From the NCBI GenBank assembly GCA_934168365.1, contig CAKPNJ010000004.1:18980-82979 (forward strand): 64,000 nt of DNA. The letters are read 5' to 3'. Positions 35,323 to 43,497 of this stretch are shown piece by piece. The translations under genes were made by a program, and so were the position numbers. The first letter of the stretch is position 1. Each line of letters begins with the position of its first letter. The notes under the pieces were generated by a model. The model saw only the letters and a list, made by a program, of their open reading frames with translations, did no database searches and was not told the DNA's origin. The DNA is from an uncultured Clostridia bacterium (lineage in GTDB: Bacteria > Bacillota > Clostridia > TANB77 > CAG-508).

Positions 35323-38300
35323 GTGGATGAATTAGAAATTTTTAACAAACTTAAAATTGGGATAGCATCAGATGAAAAAATCAGAGAATGGTCAAAAGGT
35401 GAAGTTAAAAAGCCAGAAACCATTAACTACAGAACTTTAAAACCAGAAAAAGATGGTCTATTTTGTGAAAAAATATTTGGACCAACAAAAGACTGGGAAT
35501 GTCACTGTGGAAAATATAAAAGAGTAAGATACAAAGGCATTGTATGTGATAGATGTGGTGTTGAGGTAACAAAATCAAAAGTAAGACGTGAAAGAATGGG
35601 ACATATTGAACTTGCTGCACCAGTTGCACATATTTGGTATTTTAAAGGAATACCAAGCAGAATTGGACTAATGCTTGATGTTTCTCCAAGAAGCTTGGAA
35701 AAAGTAATATATTTTGCATCATATATTGTAATAGATAAAGGAACTACTGATTTAACAGTATGTCAAGTATTATCTGAAAAAGAATATCGTGAAGCAGAAG
35801 AAAAATATGGTAGAGGTTCTTTTGTAGCTAAAATGGGAGCTGAGGCAATTGAAGAATTACTACAAAAAGTTGATGTAGAAAAATTGTCTGAAAAATTGAA
35901 AAAAGAACTAGAAAAAGCAAGTGAACAAAAAAGAGCAAAACTAATAAAAAGATTAGATACAGTTGAAGCTTTTAGATTATCAGAAAATAAACCTGAATGG
36001 ATGATAATGAATGTAGTACCAGTAATTCCACCAGATTTAAGACCAATGGTACAATTAGATGGTGGTAGATTTGCTACATCAGATTTAAACGACTTATATC
36101 GTAGAGTAATCAACAGAAATAATCGTTTAAAAAGACTATTAGAATTAGGTGCACCAGAAATTATTGTACGTAATGAAAAAAGAATGTTACAAGAATCAGT
36201 TGATGCCTTAATTGATAATGGTAGACGTGGAAGACCAGTAACAGGTGCTGGTGGTAGAGCATTAAAATCTTTATCAGATTTATTAAAAGGAAAACAAGGT
36301 AGATTCCGTCAAAACTTATTAGGTAAACGTGTTGACTATTCTGGACGTTCAGTTATCGTAGTAGGACCAGAACTTAAACTATATCAATGCGGTGTGCCAA
36401 AAGAAATGGCAGTTGAATTATTCAAACCATTTGTTATGAAAGAATTAGTTGGACGTGGAATTGCACACAATATTAAAAATGCTAAGAGAATGGTAGAAAG
36501 ATTAAGACCTGAAATATGGGATATTCTAGAGGATGTTATTAAAGACCATCCAGTATTATTAAACCGTGCTCCTACATTACATAGACTAGGTATTCAAGCA
36601 TTTGAGCCAGTTTTAGTAGAAGGTAGAGCTATAAAATTACACCCATTAGTATGTACAGCTTTCAACGCTGACTTCGACGGTGACCAAATGGCTATTCACT
36701 TACCTTTATCACCAGAAGCACAAGCAGAAGCTAGATACTTAATGCTTTCAGTAAATAACCTTTTAAAACCACAAGATGGTAAACCAGTAACAGTACCTAC
36801 ACAAGATATGATTTTAGGTGCATATTACTTAACAATGGAAGTACCAGGAGAACCAGGAGAAGGTAATTATTACTCTTCACCAGAAGAAGCAGTAATGGCG
36901 TACTACAACCATGATTTGGGTTTACATGCGAAAGTATTTGTAAGAATTCAAAAAGAAATAGATGGTAAATTAGAAACAAGAAAAGTTGAAACAACAGTTG
37001 GTAGACTAATTTACAATGAAGGAATTCCACAAAACTTAGGATTTGTTGATAGAACAAAACCAGAAAACTTATTTGAACCAGAACTTAACTTTGCAGTTTC
37101 TAAGAAAAACTTAGGAAAAATAATTGCAAAATCAATAAATGTAAATGGTTTAAGTGCAACAGCAGAATTACTAGATTATATCAAATCAATGGGATTCAAA
37201 CATTCTACAACAGCTGGTATTACAGTATCTGTAGATGATGTAAAAGTGCCAGAAGCTAAAAAGCAAATTCTTACTGAAGCAAATGAACAAGTAAATAATG
37301 TATTAAAACAATATAAACGTGGTTTAATAACAGAGGATGAAAGATACAACTCAGTTATCAAAATTTGGGAAAAAGCAACAGATGATGTTACCGAAGCAAT
37401 GAAAAACAATTTTGAAGACTTAAACCCAGTATATATGATGAGCCAATCTGGAGCCAGAGGAAACTTAAACCAATTAAGACAAATTGCAGGTATGCGTGGT
37501 CTTATGGCTAGTACAACTGGTAAAACAGTAGAAATTCCTATTACATCTTCATTCCGTGAGGGTCTAGATGCACTAGAGTACTTCATTTCTGCACACGGTG
37601 CTAGAAAAGGTTTAGCAGATACAGCCTTAAGAACAGCCGACTCAGGTTATTTAACAAGAAGATTAGTTGATGTATCTCAAGACATTATAGTTCGTGAAGA
37701 AGACTGTGGAACACATGAAGGACTTATTGTAGAAGCAATTAAAGATGGAAATCAAGTAATTGAAAAACTAGAAGAAAGATTAGTTGGAAGATATGCATTA
37801 AATGATATAGTTAACCCTGAAACAAAAGAGTTAATTGTTGATACTAACACAATGATTACAGACAAAATTGCTGAACAAATAGTAGCAGCAGGAATTGAAA
37901 GAGTAGAGGTACGTTCAGTATTAGGATGCCGTACAAAACATGGTGTATGTCGTAAATGCTATGGTATGGGATTAGCAACTCGTGAAAAAGTAAATATCGG
38001 AGAATCTGTTGGTATTATAGCTGCACAATCAATTGGTGAGCCTGGTACACAGCTTACTATGAGAACTATCCACTCTGGTGGTGTTGCAGGTGTAGCAGAT
38101 ATTACACAAGGTCTTCCTAGAGTTGAGGAACTATTTGAAGCTCGTAAACCAAAGGGGCTAGCAGTAATTACAGAAATTGATGGTAAAGTAAAAATAGTTG
38201 AAGACAAGAAAAAGAAGGAAATTGTTGTTACTTCTAAAGATGATTCAAAAACATATGCAATACCATTTAGATCTAAATTACGTGTAAGAGAAGGAGACGA

Positions 38301-38850
38301 AGTAAAAGCCGGAGATGCTTTAATTGAAGGTGCTATAAATCCAAACGAAATACTAGCAATTAAAGGACCAGAAGGAGTATATGAATACTTAATCCAAGAG
38401 GTTCAAAAAGTTTATCGTAACCAAGGTGTTGACATCAATGACAAACACATTGAGGTAATTGGTAGACAAATGCTTAAGAAAGTAAGAGTAGAAGATAATG
38501 GAGATACAGATATGTTTGCTGGTTCATTAGTAGATATTCATGAATTTGAAGACAAAAATGAGCAAGCAGTAGCAGAAGGAAAACGTCCAGCAACTGGAAA
38601 GCGTATGCTATTAGGTATCACAAAAGCTTCATTAGCTACAGAAAGTTTCTTATCAGCAGCATCATTCCAAGAAACAACAAGAGTATTAACAGAAGCAGCT
38701 GTTAAAGGTAAAGTAGATGACTTAATTGGATTAAAAGAAAATGTTATTATAGGTAAACTAATACCTGCAGGAACAGGACTTCCAATTTATAAAAATACAC
38801 ATATCAATACAGAACAAAATGAAGAAGAGGATGACGAATTAGCTGAATAA
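35323..38850 (+). CDS. rpoC: DNA-directed RNA polymerase subunit beta'
   Basis: Beta' subunit with 1175 residues. Seen: N-terminal zinc-binding segment with cysteines in CHCGKYKRVRYKG and CDRCGVEV (about 60-78), the active-site Mg motif NADFDGD at 448-454, the trigger-loop region (MRTIHSGGVAG near 910), and a second Cys cluster CRTKHGVCRKCYGMG. Start is GTG at 35323 after AGGGGG. The usual followers rpsL, rpsG, fusA and tuf do not come next; transcription ends at a strong terminator. Confidence 0.97.
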   Translation: MDELEIFNKLKIGIASDEKIREWSKGEVKKPETINYRTLKPEKDGLFCEKIFGPTKDWECHCGKYKRVRYKGIVCDRCGVEVTKSKVRRERMGHIELAAPVAHIWYFKGIPSRIGLMLDVSPRSLEKVIYFASYIVIDKGTTDLTVCQVLSEKEYREAEEKYGRGSFVAKMGAEAIEELLQKVDVEKLSEKLKKELEKASEQKRAKLIKRLDTVEAFRLSENKPEWMIMNVVPVIPPDLRPMVQLDGGRFATSDLNDLYRRVINRNNRLKRLLELGAPEIIVRNEKRMLQESVDALIDNGRRGRPVTGAGGRALKSLSDLLKGKQGRFRQNLLGKRVDYSGRSVIVVGPELKLYQCGVPKEMAVELFKPFVMKELVGRGIAHNIKNAKRMVERLRPEIWDILEDVIKDHPVLLNRAPTLHRLGIQAFEPVLVEGRAIKLHPLVCTAFNADFDGDQMAIHLPLSPEAQAEARYLMLSVNNLLKPQDGKPVTVPTQDMILGAYYLTMEVPGEPGEGNYYSSPEEAVMAYYNHDLGLHAKVFVRIQKEIDGKLETRKVETTVGRLIYNEGIPQNLGFVDRTKPENLFEPELNFAVSKKNLGKIIAKSINVNGLSATAELLDYIKSMGFKHSTTAGITVSVDDVKVPEAKKQILTEANEQVNNVLKQYKRGLITEDERYNSVIKIWEKATDDVTEAMKNNFEDLNPVYMMSQSGARGNLNQLRQIAGMRGLMASTTGKTVEIPITSSFREGLDALEYFISAHGARKGLADTALRTADSGYLTRRLVDVSQDIIVREEDCGTHEGLIVEAIKDGNQVIEKLEERLVGRYALNDIVNPETKELIVDTNTMITDKIAEQIVAAGIERVEVRSVLGCRTKHGVCRKCYGMGLATREKVNIGESVGIIAAQSIGEPGTQLTMRTIHSGGVAGVADITQGLPRVEELFEARKPKGLAVITEIDGKVKIVEDKKKKEIVVTSKDDSKTYAIPFRSKLRVREGDEVKAGDALIEGAINPNEILAIKGPEGVYEYLIQEVQKVYRNQGVDINDKHIEVIGRQMLKKVRVEDNGDTDMFAGSLVDIHEFEDKNEQAVAEGKRPATGKRMLLGITKASLATESFLSAASFQETTRVLTEAAVKGKVDDLIGLKENVIIGKLIPAGTGLPIYKNTHINTEQNEEEDDELAE

Positions 38851-38855
38851 AAATA

Positions 38856-38888
38856 AAACAAACCGTTGATTTCAACGGTTTGTTTTTT
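38856..38888. terminator. Terminator after rpoC, bidirectional
   Basis: AAACAAACCGTTG / AACGGTTTGTTT with a short loop, T-run on the forward strand and a T-rich tract on the reverse strand, so it can also serve the convergent gene at 38895. Confidence 0.88.
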
Positions 38889-38894
38889 GGTGGT

Positions 38895-39206
38895 TTAGGC
38901 TGCTTTCAACCTGAAACACAATGAGGGTACAACCCCTCTAATGCAATTATAGTTATTACCAACGGATTCCTCTAAAATTTTTAAACCTGATTCCACCCAA
39001 GTGTCTTTTAGACACTTTAGAAATTCTGAGGACTCACAGAAATGGAGAGTTTCCTCAGGAATAAAGATTAAGATGTTGTTATCTCTATCAACACCTTGGG
39101 ACCAAGTCCAAAGGTTGATGCCCATTTTTTGCCTTACACATAAAATTGCTTGAGTTGCCTTGATTACATCGGGTGCTAGGGTATGAGACAGTTCGCTGCG
39201 TAACAT
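38895..39206 (-). CDS. Hypothetical protein, atypical codon use
   Basis: Not recognised. The 103-residue soluble product (MLRSELSHTLAPDVIKATQAIL ... ending LCFRLKAA) has four Cys and two Trp but no clear metal motif. It is visibly richer in G and C than its neighbours (codons such as CGC, AGC, ACC, CCC), which suggests recent arrival. Promoter and ribosome site are intact (see 39253), so it is probably expressed. Convergent with rpoC and sharing its terminator. Confidence 0.65.
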   Translation of the reverse strand: MLRSELSHTLAPDVIKATQAILCVRQKMGINLWTWSQGVDRDNNILIFIPEETLHFCESSEFLKCLKDTWVESGLKILEESVGNNYNCIRGVVPSLCFRLKAA

Positions 39207-39252
39207 AGTACTTTTACCACCTTCTAAATATTTGCTTAAAAAGCATACTATT

Positions 39253-39281
39253 ATTATACCACAATTTACAGAATATGTAAA
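39253..39281 (-). promoter_or_regulatory. Promoter of the hypothetical gene
   Basis: Reverse strand TTTACA, 17-base spacer, TATAAT preceded by TGTGG (extended -10). Confidence 0.7.
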
Positions 39282-39328
39282 GAAATGTACTTGTAAAAGG
39301 CTAGAAATTCATAAAATTAACAAATATA

Positions 39329-39358
39329 CTGGCACAATTATATCTAATGTGATATAAT
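39329..39358 (+). promoter_or_regulatory. Promoter of the MBL-hydrolase gene
   Basis: CTGGCA (four of six), 18-base spacer, TATAAT at 39353-39358, 33 bases before the ATG. Confidence 0.5.
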
Positions 39359-39391
39359 ATTAAGAACCAAAATTTTAAGGAGGAATCATAC

Positions 39392-40375
39392 ATGGCAAAT
39401 GCCAAAAATGGTCGGAAAAAGACAAAGCTAACAAAAGCATTGTTAGCAATCGTTATCCTTGTACTTGCAATAATAGTAGAATCTATTATTACAGGTGATG
39501 AGCAGCAGGTTCCAGAACAACCAAACATTTCGAATTCCCAAACACAAGAACAGCCAACTCAAGCTACTGGAGAATTAAAACTCTATATGATAGATGTTGG
39601 CCAAGCAGACAGTTTTTTATTTGTGAAAGGAAACAAAGTAGCACTTATAGACTGTGGTACACGGTCGACAGGAAAGGATGCTGTAGAATATATAAAAAGC
39701 CTAGGTATAACTAGAATTGATTATGTATTTGGAACACATCCTCATGACGACCACATGGGAGGCATGTACGATATTATAACCAATTTTGAGATTGGAAAAA
39801 TCATCATACCAAAGGTAAAAGATGAACAAGTAACCAAAAACTGGTACATCAAGTTAATGAAACAAATTGTAGATGGAAACTATGAAGTTGAATATTCCAA
39901 AACTGGAAATGAATATTACTTAGGTGATGCTAAAATCCAAATAGTTTGGCAAAGTGAACTTGAACAAGACAATGTCAACAATTATTCAAACATCATAAAA
40001 GTTTCTTTTGGTGATATGGATGTTTTAATGACTGGAGATGCAGAAACAGAAATCGAAGAGGAGGTATTACGGTCTGGTGTACAAATTGATGCTGAGATTC
40101 TTAAAGTTGGCCACCATGGAAGTGACACCTCAAGTAGTGACGAATTCTTAGATGAAATTGACCCAGATTATGGACTCATATCCTGTAAAGTTGGAAACAA
40201 ATATGAACATCCAACCAAAAACACAATGGAAAAATTACAACAACGGGAGATAGAAGTTTATCGTACAGATGAATGTGGAACTGTGATAGCAACTATAACT
40301 CCCAGTGGAGTAACCTTCAACTGTCAACCAGGAGACTATTTAAGTGGTCCTGAACTAGAGGAGAAAGTAGCATGA
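39392..40375 (+). CDS. Secreted ComEC/Rec2-like MBL-fold metallo-hydrolase
   Basis: A 327-residue protein with an N-terminal basic start and one helix (about 14-34), a Gln/Pro-rich linker (about 40-60) and a metallo-beta-lactamase fold: LYMIDVGQADSFL, GTHPHDDHMGG (HxHxDH ligands near 111-120), MTGDAE and KVGHHGSDTSSS. This is the ComEC-type MBL branch without the ComEC channel; such stand-alone proteins are exported or anchored and their substrate is unknown. CGG and ACC codons mark it as unlike its neighbours. Its last codons overlap the next gene by four bases (ATGA), so they are translated together. Confidence 0.88.
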   Translation: MANAKNGRKKTKLTKALLAIVILVLAIIVESIITGDEQQVPEQPNISNSQTQEQPTQATGELKLYMIDVGQADSFLFVKGNKVALIDCGTRSTGKDAVEYIKSLGITRIDYVFGTHPHDDHMGGMYDIITNFEIGKIIIPKVKDEQVTKNWYIKLMKQIVDGNYEVEYSKTGNEYYLGDAKIQIVWQSELEQDNVNNYSNIIKVSFGDMDVLMTGDAETEIEEEVLRSGVQIDAEILKVGHHGSDTSSSDEFLDEIDPDYGLISCKVGNKYEHPTKNTMEKLQQREIEVYRTDECGTVIATITPSGVTFNCQPGDYLSGPELEEKVA

Positions 40376-40638
40376 AAAGCTATATGACAATTGACCGGAT
40401 AGAGGGAAAATTCGCAGCTTGTGAATTAGAATTTATTTCGGTAGACCAGAGCAGAGAAGTAGAATATTGGGATAGAGACATGGAAATGATAGATGTTCCT
40501 ATCAACATGCTAGAAGAACCAAAAGAAGGAGACGTTTTTGTAGTTGAGCATGAAAAAGAAACGCTTTACCGAGTTTATGGTAAAGATAATGAGGAAAAGC
40601 AAAGAAAACTTCAAGCTTTAAAATCAATTAAAGGATAA
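40372..40638 (+). CDS. DUF3006-family protein
   Basis: An 88-residue protein beginning MKSYMTIDRIEGKFAACELE and continuing with VPINMLEEPKEGDVFVVE, a small beta-barrel pattern typical of DUF3006. DUF3006 genes commonly follow ComEC-like MBL genes, as here with an ATGA overlap; the pair probably works as one unit. Function is not known. Codon use is like that of the MBL gene. Confidence 0.8.
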   Translation: MKSYMTIDRIEGKFAACELEFISVDQSREVEYWDRDMEMIDVPINMLEEPKEGDVFVVEHEKETLYRVYGKDNEEKQRKLQALKSIKG

Positions 40639-40641
40639 TAT

Positions 40642-40680
40642 AAATAGGAGGGCTTTACTAAGCTCTCCTATTTATTTGCT
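40642..40680 (+). terminator. Terminator after the DUF3006 gene
   Basis: AAATAGGAGGGCTT / AAGCTCTCCTATTT with loop TACT and one G-T pair, then a T-rich stretch. Confidence 0.82.
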
Positions 40681-40695
40681 TTTTAGCTAATAAAA

Positions 40696-40724
40696 TTGAC
40701 AAAAGAGGAGAAAAATAGTACAAT
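40696..40724 (+). promoter_or_regulatory. Promoter of gdpP
   Basis: TTGACA, 17-base spacer, TACAAT, 27 bases before the ATG. Confidence 0.75.
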
Positions 40725-40751
40725 AGTATACGTAAAAAAGGAGCTTGTTTT

Positions 40752-42752
40752 ATGAAAAATAATAATAGCAAAAAAATATTTGAAGGGTTAATATCAAGAA
40801 CTAAAATATATTTAGTTCTAATTGCAATACTTTTAGTTGTAATTTGCGTTTTAGATTTGCGCTATTTTACCCCTTCAGTTGTTTTATATATACTAATTTT
40901 AGCATATACGTATTGGAGTAATCAAAAAAGAAGGACAGAACTTTCAGACCATTTGCAAGACTTAACATTTAATATAGACAAACTAGCTAAAAACACAATG
41001 GTAAATTCACCATTTCCACTAGTTATAGCAGAAACAAATGGTAACATGATTTGGAAAAGTAATAAATTCACTCAAGAATTTGCCAATATTGATATAAATA
41101 ATACTTTAGGAGACTTGCTAAAACAAATAAAGTTAGAAATTGAGAATAACGAAGAAGGTGCAGAACAAAGCATTCATAAAGAGCTAGAAATAGGAAACAA
41201 AATTTATGAAATACTTGGAAGATATACAAAATCTAAAGAGGAATATATTTGTACTATTTATTTTATAGATGAAACAAAATGTGTTGAACTAGAAAAAGAA
41301 TATCATAATTCTCAAATTTGTGTTGGTCTTATTATGATAGATAACTTTGAAGAAGTAAATCAAAGAATTAGTGATGAAGATAAGCCATTATTAACAGCAC
41401 AAATAGAAAAAACAATATATGACTGGGCATCAGAGTTTCAAGGATTAGTAGTTAAATCAGAAAGAGATACTTTTGTATGTATATTTGAACAAAGATATTT
41501 AGCAGAACTAGAAGAAAAGAAATTTAATATTCTTGATACAATTAAAGAATTAGAATTATCAGACAAAATACAAATAACTTTAAGTATATCAGTATCAACA
41601 GAAGGACAATCAAATTATGAAAAATATAAATCAGCACAAGCCGGTTTAGACATTGCACTAGGTAGAGGTGGAGACCAAACTGTAGTAAGAGAAAACGGAA
41701 AATATCAATTTTTTGGTGGTAGAACTCAAGAGCTTGAAAAAAGAACAAAAGTAAAAGCCAGAATTGTATCACATGCTTTACAAGAACTAATGCAAGAAGC
41801 TAAAAATGTTATGATTATGGGACATACTAATGGAGACATAGATTCTATGGGTGCAAGTATGGGACTATATCGCTTAGCTAAAAGCCTAAATGTTGAAGTA
41901 TATATAGTAAATAACTCTACAGGAATTAGCTTAGAGAACTTTATGGAAGCAGCTAAAGAGGAAAAAGAATACCAAGAAGTAATTATAAATAAAGCAGAAG
42001 CTTTATCAAAAATATCTGCAGAAACATTACTAATAATAGTTGATACACATAAAAGAAGCTATGTTGAGGTTCCAGAACTATTAGAAGAAACAGGTAAAAT
42101 AGCTATAATAGACCATCATAGAAAAAGTCCAGATTTTATTGAAGAAGCAATTCTTACTTTCCACGAAGTATATGCTTCATCAGCTTGTGAACTTGTAACA
42201 GAAATATTAGAATATGCACCAAAAGAGATAGAATTAACAACTATAGAAGCTGAGGCACTATATGCAGGAATTATGATGGACACTAAAAACTTTACTTTTA
42301 AAACAGGTGTTAGAACCTTTGAAGCAGCCGCATACTTAAGAAAATGTGGTATAGACATTATAAGAGTTAAAAAATGGTTCCAAAGTGATTTGAAAACATA
42401 TACTAAAATTTCTAAAATAATTGATAATGCGGAAATAATAAATGATACAATAGGAATTTCAATTTATGACGAAAATGACAAAGATGCAAATGTAATTTGT
42501 GCAAAAGCAGCAGACGAATTATTAACAATTAGTGATATAACTGCATCATTTGTTATAGGAAAATTAGGTGATAAAGTTTGTATTAGCGGACGTTCAATTG
42601 GAGATATAAATGTGCAGATTATTCTAGAAAAACTTGGTGGCGGAGGCCATATAACTTTGGCTGGTGCACAAGTTGAGGGACTAAGTATAGGAGAGGTTAA
42701 AAATCTTCTTATTGAAAAAATCAATGAATATTTTGAAGAACAACAAAACTGA
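40752..42752 (+). CDS. gdpP: Cyclic-di-AMP phosphodiesterase GdpP
   Basis: GdpP hydrolyses c-di-AMP to pApA and so affects wall and potassium homeostasis. The 666-residue product has two N-terminal helices (about 16-60), a PAS-like region (about 80-180), a degenerate GGDEF-like domain (about 185-315), a DHH domain with MGHTNGDIDSMGAS and DTHKRS, DHHRKS near 455, and a DHHA1 domain ending GGGGHITLAGAQV. Length and order match B. subtilis GdpP (659 residues). 14 bases before rplI, the normal gdpP-rplI-dnaB order. Confidence 0.95.
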   Translation: MKNNNSKKIFEGLISRTKIYLVLIAILLVVICVLDLRYFTPSVVLYILILAYTYWSNQKRRTELSDHLQDLTFNIDKLAKNTMVNSPFPLVIAETNGNMIWKSNKFTQEFANIDINNTLGDLLKQIKLEIENNEEGAEQSIHKELEIGNKIYEILGRYTKSKEEYICTIYFIDETKCVELEKEYHNSQICVGLIMIDNFEEVNQRISDEDKPLLTAQIEKTIYDWASEFQGLVVKSERDTFVCIFEQRYLAELEEKKFNILDTIKELELSDKIQITLSISVSTEGQSNYEKYKSAQAGLDIALGRGGDQTVVRENGKYQFFGGRTQELEKRTKVKARIVSHALQELMQEAKNVMIMGHTNGDIDSMGASMGLYRLAKSLNVEVYIVNNSTGISLENFMEAAKEEKEYQEVIINKAEALSKISAETLLIIVDTHKRSYVEVPELLEETGKIAIIDHHRKSPDFIEEAILTFHEVYASSACELVTEILEYAPKEIELTTIEAEALYAGIMMDTKNFTFKTGVRTFEAAAYLRKCGIDIIRVKKWFQSDLKTYTKISKIIDNAEIINDTIGISIYDENDKDANVICAKAADELLTISDITASFVIGKLGDKVCISGRSIGDINVQIILEKLGGGGHITLAGAQVEGLSIGEVKNLLIEKINEYFEEQQN

Positions 42753-42766
42753 AAGGAGAGAGCTAA

Positions 42767-43207
42767 ATGAAGATAATTTTATTACAAGATATAAAAGGTG
42801 TAGGAAAAAAAGATGAAGTAATAAATGCAAGTGATGGATATGCAAGAAATTTCTTATTACCTAAAAAAATGGGTGTCGAAGCAAATGCAGAAAATATGAG
42901 TAAATTAAAAGCAAAACAAGATTCAAACCAATATAAAAAGTCAGTAGAAAAGGAAAAAGCAGAAAAAATTGCTGAAAAGTTGAAAAATATCACTTTAAAA
43001 ATATCTGTAAAATCAGGAGAAAATCAAAAAATATTTGGTTCAATTACTGCAAAAGAAATTGCAGAAAACTTAAAAGAACAATATAAAATAGAAATTGACA
43101 AAAAGAAAATAGACTTAAAAGAACCTATTAAAGTATTGGGAGTAACTACAGTGAGTATTAAACTTTTTGAAGGGGTTATGGGTTCTTTAAAAGTCCAGGT
43201 ATTATAA
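42767..43207 (+). CDS. rplI: 50S ribosomal protein L9
   Basis: Ribosomal protein L9, binding 23S rRNA at the L1 stalk base. The 146-residue product starts MKIILLQDIKGVGKKDEVI with the N-domain pattern DGYARNFLLPKK, a connecting helix and a C-domain ending in hydrophobic strands. Ribosome site AAAGGAG. Followed by the unusual tandem element before dnaB. Confidence 0.96.
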   Translation: MKIILLQDIKGVGKKDEVINASDGYARNFLLPKKMGVEANAENMSKLKAKQDSNQYKKSVEKEKAEKIAEKLKNITLKISVKSGENQKIFGSITAKEIAENLKEQYKIEIDKKKIDLKEPIKVLGVTTVSIKLFEGVMGSLKVQVL

Positions 43208-43210
43208 TTT

Positions 43211-43330
43211 GAAAAATAATTGGTATCTTGCTTTGTCAAAGCATACTAAAAACGCAGTTACATACAATCGTATGCGCCTTTGCCTTTTTAGTACGCTTTT
43301 CCGCGCAATATACTAATTCTTTTCCAAATT
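43211..43330. repeat. Structured tandem element, copy 1 (period 120 bp)
   Basis: First copy of a 120-bp unit. Conserved blocks: ATCTTGCTTTGTC, GTTACATACAA-N-CGTATGCGCC, TTGCCTTT, CGCGCAATATACTAATTCT. Main helix AGCATACTAAAAA (43240-43252) with TTTTTAGTACGCT (43285-43297), 12 of 13 paired. Inner hairpin CATAC-AATC-GTATG (43261-43274). AATTGGTATCTTGC upstream can pair with GCAATATACTAATT (43305-43318) as an outer stem with one mismatch. No open frame. Could be an RNA or a DNA hairpin element. Confidence 0.8.
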
Positions 43331-43454
43331 AAAAGAGAAATAACATCTTGCTTTGTCAGAATTCATTTGAAACGTGGTTACATACAAACGTATGCGCCCT
43401 TGCCTTTCAAATAAATTCTTTCGCGCAATATACTAATTCTATTCAAAATTAAAA
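43331..43454. repeat. Structured tandem element, copy 2
   Basis: Second copy, in exact 120-bp register. The main helix is kept with different bases: GAATTCATTTGAAA (43359-43372) with TTTCAAATAAATTC (43405-43418), 13 of 14 paired. Compared with copy 1, five pairs are changed on both sides (43241/43296, 43242/43295, 43246/43291, 43248/43289, 43249/43288 in copy 1 numbering). Inner hairpin CATAC-AAAC-GTATG is kept. The outer stem is weaker than in copy 1. It ends about 40 bases before dnaB. Confidence 0.8.
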
Positions 43455-43497
43455 TAAATTAAAATCATTATAAAAAAAGGAAGGAAAGGGGCAAAAA

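Noticed and set aside
39392..40375. ComEC competence channel
   Set aside because: Only the MBL domain is present, with a single anchor helix and no channel region.
43211..43454. CRISPR array or insertion sequence in the rplI-dnaB gap
   Set aside because: Only two long units with a 120-bp period, no spacer/repeat alternation, no transposase frame and no target duplication.
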